Assembly (NCBI GenBank): GCA_039513195.1
Contig: JBCCRM010000001.1
Coordinates: forward strand, 62,001 to 126,000
Direction of reading: 5' to 3'
Length of the DNA: 64,000 bases
Source: Thermohalobaculum sp039513195
GTDB taxonomy: Bacteria; Pseudomonadota; Alphaproteobacteria; Rhodobacterales; Rhodobacteraceae
The notes beneath the pieces are model-generated. The model did no database searches and was not told the DNA's origin. It saw nothing but the letters and a program-made list of their open reading frames with translations. Shown one piece after another: positions 9,595-18,671 of the stretch (positions are counted from its first letter, which is position 1; each line of letters starts with the position of its first letter). A program made the position numbers and the translations under genes.

Positions 9595-10326
9595 GTCGGT
9601 CTCCATGCATTGGAGACACAGTGGCAAGGACTCATTGCGTTACGGTTAATTTTATTAGTTTGTTCAGAGAGGTCCGATTTCATCTCTAAAAGATGGAATT
9701 GACGGACAGATAGCCTCTCCTTTGGAATCAGTACTAATTCGCGACTTTTCGTCAGCGGCTCGTGTTTCTTGGTCGGCGGCGTTGTCACTGGAGTAGCCTC
9801 GTTGAAGTATGGTCCGTCATGCGTGCGCCCCTGCTTTCCGGGCACACGGAAGGTCACTCTTCAAGGGCGGTCATTTGGTTGGTGTCGGCCCCTCGAAGCG
9901 CCGATCTCCGGCGCGGATTTTTGTTACGCGTCACTTCACTCGGACCATGAGCTGACGCCGCCTTCTCGTCACCCAGCGGCATCTATGCTGCACACGCGAA
10001 CTTTCCGTAAAGGGTAACGAAACGCTAGGGCGCAGACAACTACCAAACAGTACAGATCGAATACTCCCACACGGTGTAGTTTTAGGGAGCGTTAACTCTC
10101 ATTTTTCAAGAGTTTGCTTTCTGTGCAGTCCCTTGGCTTGATTACCTGACATCGCTAGTGAGAGATTAGGTCAACAATGCGACGTAATGTGGCAACTGAG
10201 GCAGGTCGGGAAGGTTTTCCGGTCACGAAGCAAGATAATTTTCCAGTACCGGCCAATAGTTGGTGCGCTTTCTGCCGCTTGCGATAAATCTGCATCCACC
10301 TAAAGCGTTCCGAGGAGCGGTACACC
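9595..10326. other. AT-richer intergenic region between divergent genes
   Basis: No gene is supported in these roughly 730 bases. Base composition is lower in GC than in the neighbours, as expected for the promoters of the endoglucanase gene (leftward) and the HAD/membrane gene (rightward). A weak hairpin pairs AACTCT (10094-10099) with AGAGTT (10109-10114). A GAGGAG at 10314-10319 serves the GTG at 10327. I could not identify promoter elements with confidence. Confidence 0.4.
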
Positions 10327-11880
10327 GTGACAGAGGCAGTCGAGCACGGGCTCGTCCAGCGGGCCGAAGGAGAGATTCGTTTCTCGCACCTGCAAGAAAC
10401 ACTTGGTGAAGCGGCCATCGATACGCCGGTTATCCTCGACTATGACGAGACGCTGTGGTTGCGCAACTCGACCGAAATGTACCTCGCATCGGCGCGTCCC
10501 GCGGCACTGGCTGCATTCTTGCTATGTCTCATTGATCTGGTCCGTCCGTGGAAGCTTCTCCATTGGCGAGATGGGGAACGCCGATACCGCGATTGGATCC
10601 GTGTACTCGCGATCACAGTGCTGTTTCCCTGGACCTTGCCGCTTTGGCGCCAAAGGGCGCCGCGTCTCGGCTTAGATCACCTGAACGAGCCGCTCCTCGC
10701 GGCGGTGCGCGCCAGCCCCGCGCAGCAACGGTGGATCCTTAGCAATGGCTTTGGCATCATTTTGCGTCCGCTCCTGGCGCGGGTGGAGGGATTGGACGCA
10801 CGCTTGGTGGCAGCCCCGCTCCTCGGCGGCTGGGCGTGGCGCGCCTTGGGCAAACGTCGGATAGCGGAGCGGGCAGTCGGCGGGGAGGCGCTCGACAGAG
10901 CTGTCTTCGTCACCGACCACCACGCGGATCGGGATCTTCTAGACAGGGTCTCTCAGAGCTTTCTGCTCAAATGGGCCGACGCTCGGTTTGAACCCGCGTT
11001 TCGCGACCGTTATGCGCCGTTCGACTACCTCAATAACTGCAAGCGCGAAGGCCAAAACACCTTCATGCGCGATGTGATCGGTGAGGATCTCATCGTCGTG
11101 CTCCTCGCTTTCGCGGTTGTAAACGAGGCCATTTTGGGGGCGGTGCTCTGCGCAACGCTGCTGCATCTTTCTTTCTGGGCAATCTACGAGATTGGCTATT
11201 TCGACAACGACAGGGTGGCGGCAGCCTATGAGGCAGAGCCCAAAGTGCCCCGTCGCTATCCAGAATATGCGGAAAAGTTCGACATCACTGCGGCGTGGAT
11301 CTGGGCCGGGTTCTTCGGATTGGCCGGGGTTGCGGCGGCTGGGGCTACAGGCGTCGATATGGCGCTTTCGCCGGCATCCGCCTTGGGGCTATCTGCTGGC
11401 GGTACGATCGAGATGCTGATGGTCTGGACGCTCTGGATGGGCGGACTGTTGGCTGCGTGGTGGACCTTCTGGATCTATAACCGGATCGACAAGGCGACAC
11501 GTACGCTCCTGTATCTGCCGCTGCAAATCTTCAAGTATGCGCTCTTTGCTCTGGTATTGCCGACCTTGGTGACGGGCGTGCTCCTGATCATCGGCCAGAT
11601 CCTTCGGGCATGGGTACCCTATATGGTCTACCGATACGCCAAGACGCCGCCGAAGCTGAACGTGCCGGGCCGTATGATCCGGTTGATGGTCTTTGTCACG
11701 GCCTTTGGCTTGGTCTTGCTGACCGAACTCGCCGACCCGATGATGCTCGCACTACACGGGCTCTTAATCCTAGCGTTCTGCACCTTGCGTGCAGCGCCGC
11801 AGTTGCGAGACTTTCTGGCGCAATCCTATTGGATTACTGCTGACCGTGAGAAGGCCGGGCTGGGTGAGCAGCATCGCTAG
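10327..11880 (+). CDS. HAD-type phosphatase domain fused to a multi-pass membrane domain
   Basis: The 517-residue product starts at a GTG with GAGGAG upstream. Residues 30-230 read as a HAD hydrolase: VILDYDETLW (DxDxT nucleophile motif) near 37, WILSNGF (motif II Ser) near 137, and a TDHHADRDLL acidic motif near 197. From about residue 255 the protein is strongly hydrophobic with about seven or eight predicted helices, interrupted by a YEIGYFDNDR-containing polar stretch. I recognise no named family for the second half. The layout resembles HAD/UbiA-type prenyltransferase fusions, but no clear Asp-rich prenyltransferase motif is visible. Its position in an exopolysaccharide locus suggests work on a lipid-linked sugar or polyprenyl phosphate, which is inference. 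Confidence 0.7.
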   Translation: MTEAVEHGLVQRAEGEIRFSHLQETLGEAAIDTPVILDYDETLWLRNSTEMYLASARPAALAAFLLCLIDLVRPWKLLHWRDGERRYRDWIRVLAITVLFPWTLPLWRQRAPRLGLDHLNEPLLAAVRASPAQQRWILSNGFGIILRPLLARVEGLDARLVAAPLLGGWAWRALGKRRIAERAVGGEALDRAVFVTDHHADRDLLDRVSQSFLLKWADARFEPAFRDRYAPFDYLNNCKREGQNTFMRDVIGEDLIVVLLAFAVVNEAILGAVLCATLLHLSFWAIYEIGYFDNDRVAAAYEAEPKVPRRYPEYAEKFDITAAWIWAGFFGLAGVAAAGATGVDMALSPASALGLSAGGTIEMLMVWTLWMGGLLAAWWTFWIYNRIDKATRTLLYLPLQIFKYALFALVLPTLVTGVLLIIGQILRAWVPYMVYRYAKTPPKLNVPGRMIRLMVFVTAFGLVLLTELADPMMLALHGLLILAFCTLRAAPQLRDFLAQSYWITADREKAGLGEQHR

Positions 11881-11895
11881 CGCCGCTAAACACCG

Positions 11896-11922
11896 AAGCC
11901 CCGGGCTTTCATAGGGCTTTTC
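11896..11922. terminator. Probable terminator between convergent genes
   Basis: AAGCCC (11896-11901) pairs with GGGCTT (11914-11919) and the stem is followed by a short T run on the plus strand. It lies between the stop of the HAD/membrane gene and the stop of the convergent wza-like gene. Confidence 0.5.
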
Positions 11923-11951
11923 TATGCTGAATCAATGGCTTAAGCGGCACC

Positions 11952-12488
11952 TCAGAACAAACGCTCTTTTACCCGGATGATGTCGCCGGGCTGAATGCTG
12001 GTCGACGGGAGCGCTTCGAACGCATCGCTTTCCCCACGCTGTACTTCGATGTCATCTTCATCGGCGCGGAAAGTGAAACCTCCTGCCATAGCGGCCGCGT
12101 TCAACACAGTCATGCCGCTCTGATAAGGATACTGCCCTGGGTTGTTGACCTCGCCCAAAATGAAGAAGGGGCGATAATTCAGAACCTCGATGCTGACCCG
12201 TGGGCTCCGCAGATACCCGTCGAGCAGGCGGGTCGTAATTCGTTCTTCCAGCTGCCGCGGCGACAGGCCCAGTCCGTCGACCGTCCCGATCAAGGGCATC
12301 GAAAAGTTGCCGGTGCTGTCCAACTCGAACTCGCCCGACAAATCCTCCTCGTCGAAGACAACGATCCGCAAACGGTCTCCGGCTCCTAACTGATAAGCTT
12401 CAGCCTGACTTTGCGCGACGGCAACTCCTTCCAGCGGCAGAATGACCATCGCTGCGAACAAGATCGCAGCAAACCAGCGAAGAACCAT
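11952..12488 (-). CDS. Polysaccharide biosynthesis/export protein (Wza-like, short)
   Basis: This 178-residue precursor has an N-terminal signal peptide ending near AVAQSQA. A Poly_export domain follows (YQLGAGDRLRIVVFDEEDLSG, residues 33-110), then an SLBB-like segment beginning FFILGEVNNPGQYPY. Proteins of this family form the outer-membrane or periplasmic export channel for capsular and exopolysaccharides. It lacks a lipobox Cys and the C-terminal outer-membrane helix of E. coli Wza, so it is the short form that usually pairs with a separate outer-membrane protein. The barrel gene directly upstream is a natural partner. The ATG at 12488 follows AAGGGAG; a GTG three bases upstream is an alternative. 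Confidence 0.9.
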   Translation of the reverse strand: MVLRWFAAILFAAMVILPLEGVAVAQSQAEAYQLGAGDRLRIVVFDEEDLSGEFELDSTGNFSMPLIGTVDGLGLSPRQLEERITTRLLDGYLRSPRVSIEVLNYRPFFILGEVNNPGQYPYQSGMTVLNAAAMAGGFTFRADEDDIEVQRGESDAFEALPSTSIQPGDIIRVKERLF

Positions 12489-12506
12489 CACGACACTCCC
12501 TTGACG

Positions 12507-13814
12507 CTAGAACCTCAGATCTGCGGAGACATCGAAGATATGGGCAATGTAGTCGGTGTCTGCCAAGGTCGACTCGCGCAAGCCGAACCGATACCGTGGC
12601 GAAATTGTCAGTCGCCGATTGACCTGCCAGTCGGCACCAATGGCCGCGTCGAAAAGCTGATCTTCCCGATCCAAGCCACCCACTGGCGCGCCTACGATAG
12701 CGGCGGCGCCATCAAACTCCCGAAAAACATAGGAAAGCGACGCCTGGAGGCTCAGGTTCCGGCGCAGATCGTGGGTGACGCCAACGAAGCCGCCTGTATC
12801 GACGAAATTCGTAGCTCCGAAGACCGATGTCTCCTCGATCTCGCGGCTGATGTTCACAAACACGTTTGTAAGGGGCGTGACGTCCCAGACAACATCGATA
12901 TCCGCCGAGACGCCGCTGAAATCCTCCAGCGCCTCGTCGTCATAGCTGCGCTGCTCGAACCCAACGCCGAGAGAGGCTTCGATCAGCCGCGTCAGATCGA
13001 TTTTCGTGCCTGCCAGGATCCGGAAGCCATCGGAGTCGCGCGAGAGCGAGCGCGTGCCCCCCGGGATTGCAACAAGCGCGTCGTCGAACTCGTCATATTC
13101 CGCGAGGAAGTAGGAGCCACGGAGAAAGGCTTCATATCCACTTTGCACCGCGTAGCCGACTTCGACCCCAGTTTCTACCTCAACCCGGTCGCGGTCATCC
13201 TGATTTGCCACGCCTTCCGAAATCAGGTTGGCGCCAGGATCGGTGATCACTGTGGCCGCGTCATCGAAATTGAGCCGCACGACCTCGCCGAAGGGGGCGA
13301 GCCTGAACCGGCCACGATTGATGTCGCCTTCTAGACCGGCCTTGATCTCGTCGAACTCGACCGGCTCGATCGTGATGGTTGTAACCGCGCCGAGATCTGC
13401 GATCGGCACGTCGTCCTCACCGCGACGCTCATGACCGTGGCGGAAACCGAGTTCGCCATTCAATCGAATGTCCCGAGTGAAGTCAGCGACGCCGCGAAAC
13501 CGGGCGTTATAGTCGAGGTAATTGTCGTCGAAGTCTTGGCTTATGATGCCGTACTCCGCCCCAAAATCGAGGCGAACGGCGTGACGTCGCCAGTCGGATT
13601 CGACACCGACCCGTGGAGCGAGGCGCGAAACGGAAGTTAAGGTCGCATCGTCTTCTTCGAGGAAGAAATTGCTGTCCAAGCCTTGAGTGACCTTGAAGCC
13701 CGGGCTGATGATGAAGCTGCCCGCCCGGATGCCCGTGCCGTCTCGCTGACCTTGTGCGTAGCCGGCGGCGGGCGCGATGATCGCTGCCGCCGCCAAAACT
13801 CCGATCCATTTCAC
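12507..13814 (-). CDS. Outer-membrane beta-barrel protein (BBP2-like)
   Basis: This 435-residue precursor has a signal peptide (cut near AAGYAQG) followed by alternating amphipathic strands, many Asp/Arg-rich turns, and a C-terminal LRF ending in phenylalanine, as expected for BAM-inserted barrels. The overall pattern fits the putative beta-barrel porin 2 family found in exopolysaccharide loci. The start is a GTG at 13814 with GAGGGGC upstream. It lies 18 bases before the wza-like gene, so the two are probably co-transcribed. Its likely role is to form or support the outer-membrane exit for the polymer, which is inferred from context. Confidence 0.75.
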   Translation of the reverse strand: MKWIGVLAAAAIIAPAAGYAQGQRDGTGIRAGSFIISPGFKVTQGLDSNFFLEEDDATLTSVSRLAPRVGVESDWRRHAVRLDFGAEYGIISQDFDDNYLDYNARFRGVADFTRDIRLNGELGFRHGHERRGEDDVPIADLGAVTTITIEPVEFDEIKAGLEGDINRGRFRLAPFGEVVRLNFDDAATVITDPGANLISEGVANQDDRDRVEVETGVEVGYAVQSGYEAFLRGSYFLAEYDEFDDALVAIPGGTRSLSRDSDGFRILAGTKIDLTRLIEASLGVGFEQRSYDDEALEDFSGVSADIDVVWDVTPLTNVFVNISREIEETSVFGATNFVDTGGFVGVTHDLRRNLSLQASLSYVFREFDGAAAIVGAPVGGLDREDQLFDAAIGADWQVNRRLTISPRYRFGLRESTLADTDYIAHIFDVSADLRF

Positions 13815-13874
13815 TGTCTTGCCCCTCGAATTGCAGGCTTTCCGCCCGTTTTGTTCGAAACCTTGCCGTCGAAT

Positions 13875-14558
13875 CTAGTTCCCGCTTGGGTTGTTCTGAG
13901 CCTCGCTCGGGATGGTGACGAAGCCATCGAAGGAGAAACTGCCGCCAAACCGCTCCTCGGTCGCATCGCCGGTAACAATATCACCACCTTCGAGCGCGTT
14001 AGCATCATCGAGGACCGTTGTTTCGGTGTCCGCATCCCCATCGGTCGCCGCAGCGATAGCCGAAGAGATCAGCGTGTCGCGGTCGACCGACAGAACGCGC
14101 AATGCCGCTGCAATCTCCGCCGCCTCGACGGCGACTTGCTCGTCAGTCATCAACGTTGCCTCGGTGCCATTCACCGCCGCTGCGCCAATCACAGCCGAAA
14201 GACCAGGACGCTCGTTGCCATTCGCCGCATCATACGCCGCCGCTGCGCAAATGTCAGCATCGTCGGGCGCCGCCTGCGCGGCAGCGAAAACCAAGCGCGA
14301 GATGGTGTCGGTCCCAGTGGAGACGGTCACTGCCTCACCCAGGACGGAGCATGGTGCAGCGATGCCGAGTAGGTTGGCCTCCGAGAGAATGGCCGTTGCG
14401 TAGCGAGGGTTGTCGACCATCAAAGCAGCCACATCGGCCGCGCCGCCAGCGGTTTCGAGCACGCTCGAAACCTGTACGGGGAGTTTAACGTCGGTAGCAG
14501 CAACCGCCATGCCTGCGGCGAGGGCGAACACCGAAGAAATACGCAAAAGCTTAGACAC
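13875..14558 (-). CDS. Ala-rich secreted protein of unknown function
   Basis: The 227-residue product begins at a GTG preceded by AGGAG nine bases away. It has a signal peptide (cut after AGMAVAA), then an alanine-rich, mostly helical acidic chain with one Cys pair (PCSVLG and DICAAA) that could form a disulfide. The C-terminus is Ser/Asn-rich and flexible. I recognise no family. It is the first gene of a leftward run with the barrel and wza-like genes, about 60 bases upstream, so it is probably an exopolysaccharide-locus periplasmic or surface protein. Confidence 0.65.
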   Translation of the reverse strand: MSKLLRISSVFALAAGMAVAATDVKLPVQVSSVLETAGGAADVAALMVDNPRYATAILSEANLLGIAAPCSVLGEAVTVSTGTDTISRLVFAAAQAAPDDADICAAAAYDAANGNERPGLSAVIGAAAVNGTEATLMTDEQVAVEAAEIAAALRVLSVDRDTLISSAIAAATDGDADTETTVLDDANALEGGDIVTGDATEERFGGSFSFDGFVTIPSEAQNNPSGN

Positions 14559-14800
14559 AGATACATCTCCTGGATGTGAGGGCGACTTTTTTGCGCCTCA
14601 CTATTGAACTGCTCTTCTGGATTTGTAAAGCATGCGCAAACGTCTCGAAAGGTTGAGCTAGAAAGAGAGGTTGTGGCGCAACGCTTCGGAAAATTCTTGA
14701 AGAATAGCGGCATCTGCGCTGCGCCGCTCCGGCGCTTGAGCGACAGTGTCACTCGGCGCGTGTGGCGCCCGAAGCGTAGCGTTATTATCTCGGGCACAGG

Positions 14801-16006
14801 ATGAGACTGGTTGTACTCCTGGTAGTTGTCGCCGCGGCGTTGTGCGGTGGATGGTGGTGGTGGTCGACCCGCGATGTGGCGGCCGAGCGCGCCATAGCGT
14901 CCGCCGAACTTCAACGCGCATCGGCGCGGGTTGGGCTTTACCGCATGTTGCGGGAGGCGCGCCCCTTCGAATTCTCCGACATCGTCGTGGGTGGTCGCCT
15001 TGAAGGGGGAGACTGGGATTTCAGGGCCATGCTGGTGCGCGGCGGGACGCCGCGTGCCGCTTACGGCCAGGTTCGGCCGATCTGCTCCTCCGGACTCGAA
15101 GATCCAGAGTGCTGGCAAATTGCGTATTTGGAATCCCAAGGCTCGGCGATCGATGTGCCGGAGCCGGATCTCGCCGTCGCGGCGACACCGGCGGAAAGCT
15201 TTGAGCCCTCGGCGACGCCACCCGTTCCCGTTGGCGATGCGGCGGAGCTGGGGTCTGCGGCATCCACCAGTCCGCCGCCGGAGGAGGATGCTCTGACAAG
15301 TACTGATGCGCCCGCCGATCCGCAGCAAGAGGCGGAGCTGGCGATTGAGCCGGTGCCAGGGCCCGAGCCGCAGCGAGCCGACCGGCCGGAACGTTTCAAG
15401 CCGGCGCCGGGATCGATTGGGCAATCGGTTCTGCCGGAGCCGAATGCCCAGGCGGTGCCTTCTGCGGCGTTAGAGCCTGATGAACCACAACCGCAGGGCG
15501 AACTCTCCGAGGAGCCGGAGGATGCGATCGCGCGGTTCCCGGCTTTTCCCCGCCCGCGCCCGACGGCGACCCCTGAGATCCCAAATGCGCCGATTGGCCA
15601 GGGCAACAGGCAGCAGGGCGTGCTGCCGGAAGCGGAGTTGGCGCGCCAGGCATCTCGGACCGAGGATCGCACGGGCGACGCCGTGCCAGTCCCGCCGCCA
15701 CCACGCCAACGCGACGAGGATCTGTCGGAGCGTACGGCTCCGGCCGAGCCCGAACTGACCGTGGACAACCGGGTCTCGGAATTGGGCGCGCCGCTCCCCG
15801 ACACGACCCACGAGGTTGCACTGCCGTTGATAAACGCCCGGACCGGTCCCAGCACCTCGGAGCCGATCATCACGACTCTACGATCCGGAACCCCACTCGC
15901 CCTCGTCGAGTTACGGGCCGGGTGGGGGCGTTTCGTCATCCTCGAGGGTGAGTTTAGCGGTGCCGAGGGTTGGGCGGCGATGAGCTTGGTCGAGGAAAAA
16001 TTCTGA
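14801..16006 (+). CDS. Membrane-anchored SH3-domain protein
   Basis: This 401-residue protein has an N-terminal membrane anchor (LVVLLVVVAAALCGGWWWW) and a folded stretch of about 100 residues with two Cys (PICSSG, PECWQI). A long Pro/Glu/Ala-rich linker covers about 120-340, and a C-terminal bacterial SH3 domain starts at LPLINARTGPSTSEPIITTL and ends in AMSLVEEKF. Such SH3 domains often bind peptidoglycan or peptides, so a periplasmic tether or scaffold is likely. Its TGA overlaps the ATG of the next gene (TGATG), indicating coupling with the O-antigen ligase-like gene. Confidence 0.75.
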   Translation: MRLVVLLVVVAAALCGGWWWWSTRDVAAERAIASAELQRASARVGLYRMLREARPFEFSDIVVGGRLEGGDWDFRAMLVRGGTPRAAYGQVRPICSSGLEDPECWQIAYLESQGSAIDVPEPDLAVAATPAESFEPSATPPVPVGDAAELGSAASTSPPPEEDALTSTDAPADPQQEAELAIEPVPGPEPQRADRPERFKPAPGSIGQSVLPEPNAQAVPSAALEPDEPQPQGELSEEPEDAIARFPAFPRPRPTATPEIPNAPIGQGNRQQGVLPEAELARQASRTEDRTGDAVPVPPPPRQRDEDLSERTAPAEPELTVDNRVSELGAPLPDTTHEVALPLINARTGPSTSEPIITTLRSGTPLALVELRAGWGRFVILEGEFSGAEGWAAMSLVEEKF

Positions 16007-17523
16007 TGGCCTTCTCGCGGCGGGTTGCAGGCCGCGACGATGCGGCTACGCCCGGCGCTATGACAGACCTGGCGGCCGGACCCTTCGCCACCGAGGTTGA
16101 TGAGGCGGAGGAGCCCGCGCCGGCGAAGGCTCGGCGCCCCGCTCTGCCGCAGATCGACTTTGAGATGCCCGACGCGCAAGGGGCGTTGTTTTGGCTGGCG
16201 GCGATTGCGGTATTGGTTGCGGCGCTGGCCCTCGGCGCGAACCGCCCGGTGTCCTGGTTGACTTTGTCGGTCGTCGCCCTCGTCCTGTTCGCCGCACAGG
16301 TGGTGTTGGATGTGCAGGACAGCCGTGCCGCTTATCGGTGGCGCCGTTTGGCACCGGTGGTTATCCTTTATCTGGGCGTTGTCACCTGGGCCGCGTTTCA
16401 AGCGTTGCCGGCGCCGCTGCAAAGTTGGGCGCATCCCGCCTGGGCGCAGGTCGCCGGGGTGCATGGCTCGATCTCGGCCGATCCCGGCATGACCTGGCAG
16501 GGTGTGCTGCGCTTTCTCGGCTATGCGGCGATTTTCTGGGTTGCGCTCCGTGGGGCGGCTGATCGGGAGCGCGCCAAGGCCTTCATCGCAGTCTTTGCGC
16601 TCTTCTCGGGCATCCTGGCGTTCTTCGGGCTGTTGGCGTTGAACCTTGGGCAAAACCCCATCGTCGGCAAACCCTTCTACGAAACCTCGGTCACTGCCAG
16701 CTTTGTGAACCGAAATGCCTATGCGCTCTATGCTGGTTTCGGGGCAATGGCCTGTCTTGCGACCCTGGGCTTTCGGCTCCGTTCGAGCCATCGCGACAGT
16801 GGCGGACCAAAACGTCGGGCGCTGCGGGATTTCTTCGAGATGCTGATCCAGGGCGGCTGGGTCTACATGGTATCGTTCTTCGTCATCGCCGTTGCCCTCG
16901 TCAACACGGAGTCGCGCGCTGGAACAGCGGTCAGCCTTGTCGGAATCGCGACGATCTTGGCGATAATTCTTGCGCGCGGCGGCGGTATTTGGCGGCTCAG
17001 CATCTGGGCGGCGGTGATAGTACCCCTGGTCGCGGCGTCGCTGGTGGCGGGCGGTTTGGGTCAGCGCCTCCTGCTCACGGACCCGCTGACCGATGGCCGG
17101 CTCGCCGTGAATGAACGAACGATGGCAGGCATCGAGGCCGCTCCATGGCTTGGGCATGGGCTCGGCTCGTTCCAGGACGCGTTTCGCCCTTATGCGACGC
17201 CGGATATTGGCCGTGCGGAGTGGGATCTTGCCCACAATGCCTATCTCGAGAACGCGTTCGAATTGGGCGTTCCGGCGACGCTGGCGCTCCTGCTGGCGGT
17301 TGCCTTGATCGGGCTGCGCTTGATCCGGGGTGTGCGCGAAAGGCGGCGCATGCGAGCGGCCCCTGGATTGGCACTGGCGGTGCTATTGGCGGGGGCATTG
17401 CACAGCGTCGTCGATTTCAGTCTGCAGATGCCGGCGACGGCGGCGATGCTGGCGATGATCCTCGGCGTCGGTTGGGCGCAGAGCGTTCGCGGCGTCCCAG
17501 TTCGTGACGACGAGCGGCACTAA
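16006..17523 (+). CDS. O-antigen ligase/polymerase family membrane protein
   Basis: The 505-residue product has a polar N-terminus of about 50 residues and then around twelve hydrophobic helices. FVNRNAYALY near residue 235, NTESRAGTAV near 300 and the loop WLGHGLGSFQDAF...LAHNAYLENAFELGV near 380-425 match the Wzy_C O-antigen ligase family; the His-Asn pair of the loop is typical. The ATG overlaps the preceding stop in TGATG. An in-frame start 36 bases upstream is less likely. It is the second such gene in the locus, so one may polymerise repeat units and the other ligate, or they may act on different polymers. Confidence 0.85.
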   Translation: MAFSRRVAGRDDAATPGAMTDLAAGPFATEVDEAEEPAPAKARRPALPQIDFEMPDAQGALFWLAAIAVLVAALALGANRPVSWLTLSVVALVLFAAQVVLDVQDSRAAYRWRRLAPVVILYLGVVTWAAFQALPAPLQSWAHPAWAQVAGVHGSISADPGMTWQGVLRFLGYAAIFWVALRGAADRERAKAFIAVFALFSGILAFFGLLALNLGQNPIVGKPFYETSVTASFVNRNAYALYAGFGAMACLATLGFRLRSSHRDSGGPKRRALRDFFEMLIQGGWVYMVSFFVIAVALVNTESRAGTAVSLVGIATILAIILARGGGIWRLSIWAAVIVPLVAASLVAGGLGQRLLLTDPLTDGRLAVNERTMAGIEAAPWLGHGLGSFQDAFRPYATPDIGRAEWDLAHNAYLENAFELGVPATLALLLAVALIGLRLIRGVRERRRMRAAPGLALAVLLAGALHSVVDFSLQMPATAAMLAMILGVGWAQSVRGVPVRDDERH

Positions 17524-17719
17524 AGCACTTTCCAGCCAATCTGACTCAGATTGGCGTCGTGGAAATGCACCCGAACCATAGGCTAGAGCGCGAGAAGCGA
17601 TGCAATCGGGTCGGAGAGCGCTCCAGCTCTCGGCACCAACCGAACACTCTGGAAAATAAGAGATGGCTCGTAAAATCAGGGCAATACGCGACGCCTGATC
17701 TACGAGCAAAGACGGACGG

Positions 17720-18430
17720 ATCGAGTGCTAGGGACACGGAGACGGTATTCCGCCGAGTTCAAAGCGAGGGGGGACCGGAGGCGATCGGGGGCGAGGCTAC
17801 GATAGCCGACCTGCCGATAAATCACCGCGTGTGTCGGACGCAGATCGACCGCTCGAAGCCGGAGTGGATCGAGGGCATGACCGGCGTCTTTTACGGCGAG
17901 GCCGCGACCGCGCAGCCGAGCGCGAAAAACAGCATGCGAAGATCGGCCAGCTCTCGGTAACACGCTCTCCTGCAGAAGGCCGCCCTGGCGCAGGAGCCGC
18001 CGTTTCGAGCCCGTCGGCACCCGGAGGGTGAGCGTGGGAGGCGATAGGTGCCTGCACGGTGGCAGGCGCGGCTGCCGGCGGCATGGAAGCTGTCAGAGGG
18101 TCCGCGGCGGCACGCCAGGGATCGTCACCACCGACCAAGGCTGCCCATTAACAGCTCCGTCTTCACCGAGGGCCTAACCGAAGCGGAGATGAGGATCTCG
18201 ACGGACGGCTGCGGCAGATGGCTCGGCACCCTGTTCCCCCAACGCCTCTGGCGATTGTACAAAGACGCGTGCGTCTCCGTCGACGCTTTCCAGACGGGCT
18301 CGGAGGTACGCGCGGGCATCGGCTGATGGATCGCCGGCGACAGCAACGGGCCGCCCCGCCTAGCCCTCGGCGGAAAGTACCCCTGCGCTGCCCACCTCGG
18401 CCCCGAAGGCTCAGAACTGGCGGCATGAAG
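17720..18430 (+). pseudogene. Decayed IS3-family insertion sequence (orfA and orfB fragments)
   Basis: No intact frame exists, but pieces in different frames read as IS3 orfA (RRYSAEFKA near 17750, GEATIADLPINHRVCRTQID near 17795, IEGMTGVFYGEA, then AKIGQLSV near 17940). They are followed by the end of an orfB integrase: INSSVFTEGLTEAEMRIS, DGCGRWLGTLFPQRLWR and TGSEVRAGIG between 18148 and 18325, then ALGGKYP after a stop. At least two frameshifts, a nonsense codon and a large internal deletion (most of the DDE core) separate them. Inverted repeats were not found. Confidence 0.75.
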
Positions 18431-18671
18431 GAGACGGACAGAAGCATCGCAAAACCGCCAAACGGTCCAACAAGCATCGATCCGATCTGTCGAAGGCCGC
18501 ACCGGCACAGCAGTGTGCCGTTGGGCCGGCACCAGCAATGGCGCGGGGTCAATGCACCGAGATCCGTGGCCCTTCGACCGTCGCGCCGCGGTAGATGTGG
18601 AGTCTGGTCCGGTGAAGACCCGTCTAACGCGGCGGCGCATTCATGCCCCGCCGCTCTTCAATTCTCCAAGG
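18431..18671. other. Unassigned sequence between IS remnant and wzc-like gene
   Basis: No supported gene, hairpin or repeat was recognised. It may be the outer part of the decayed insertion sequence. Confidence 0.3.

Noticed and set aside
15061..17235. Minus-strand open frame of over 700 codons
   Set aside because: It is antisense to the SH3 and O-antigen ligase-like genes, which have the correct signatures; long antisense frames are common at this GC content.
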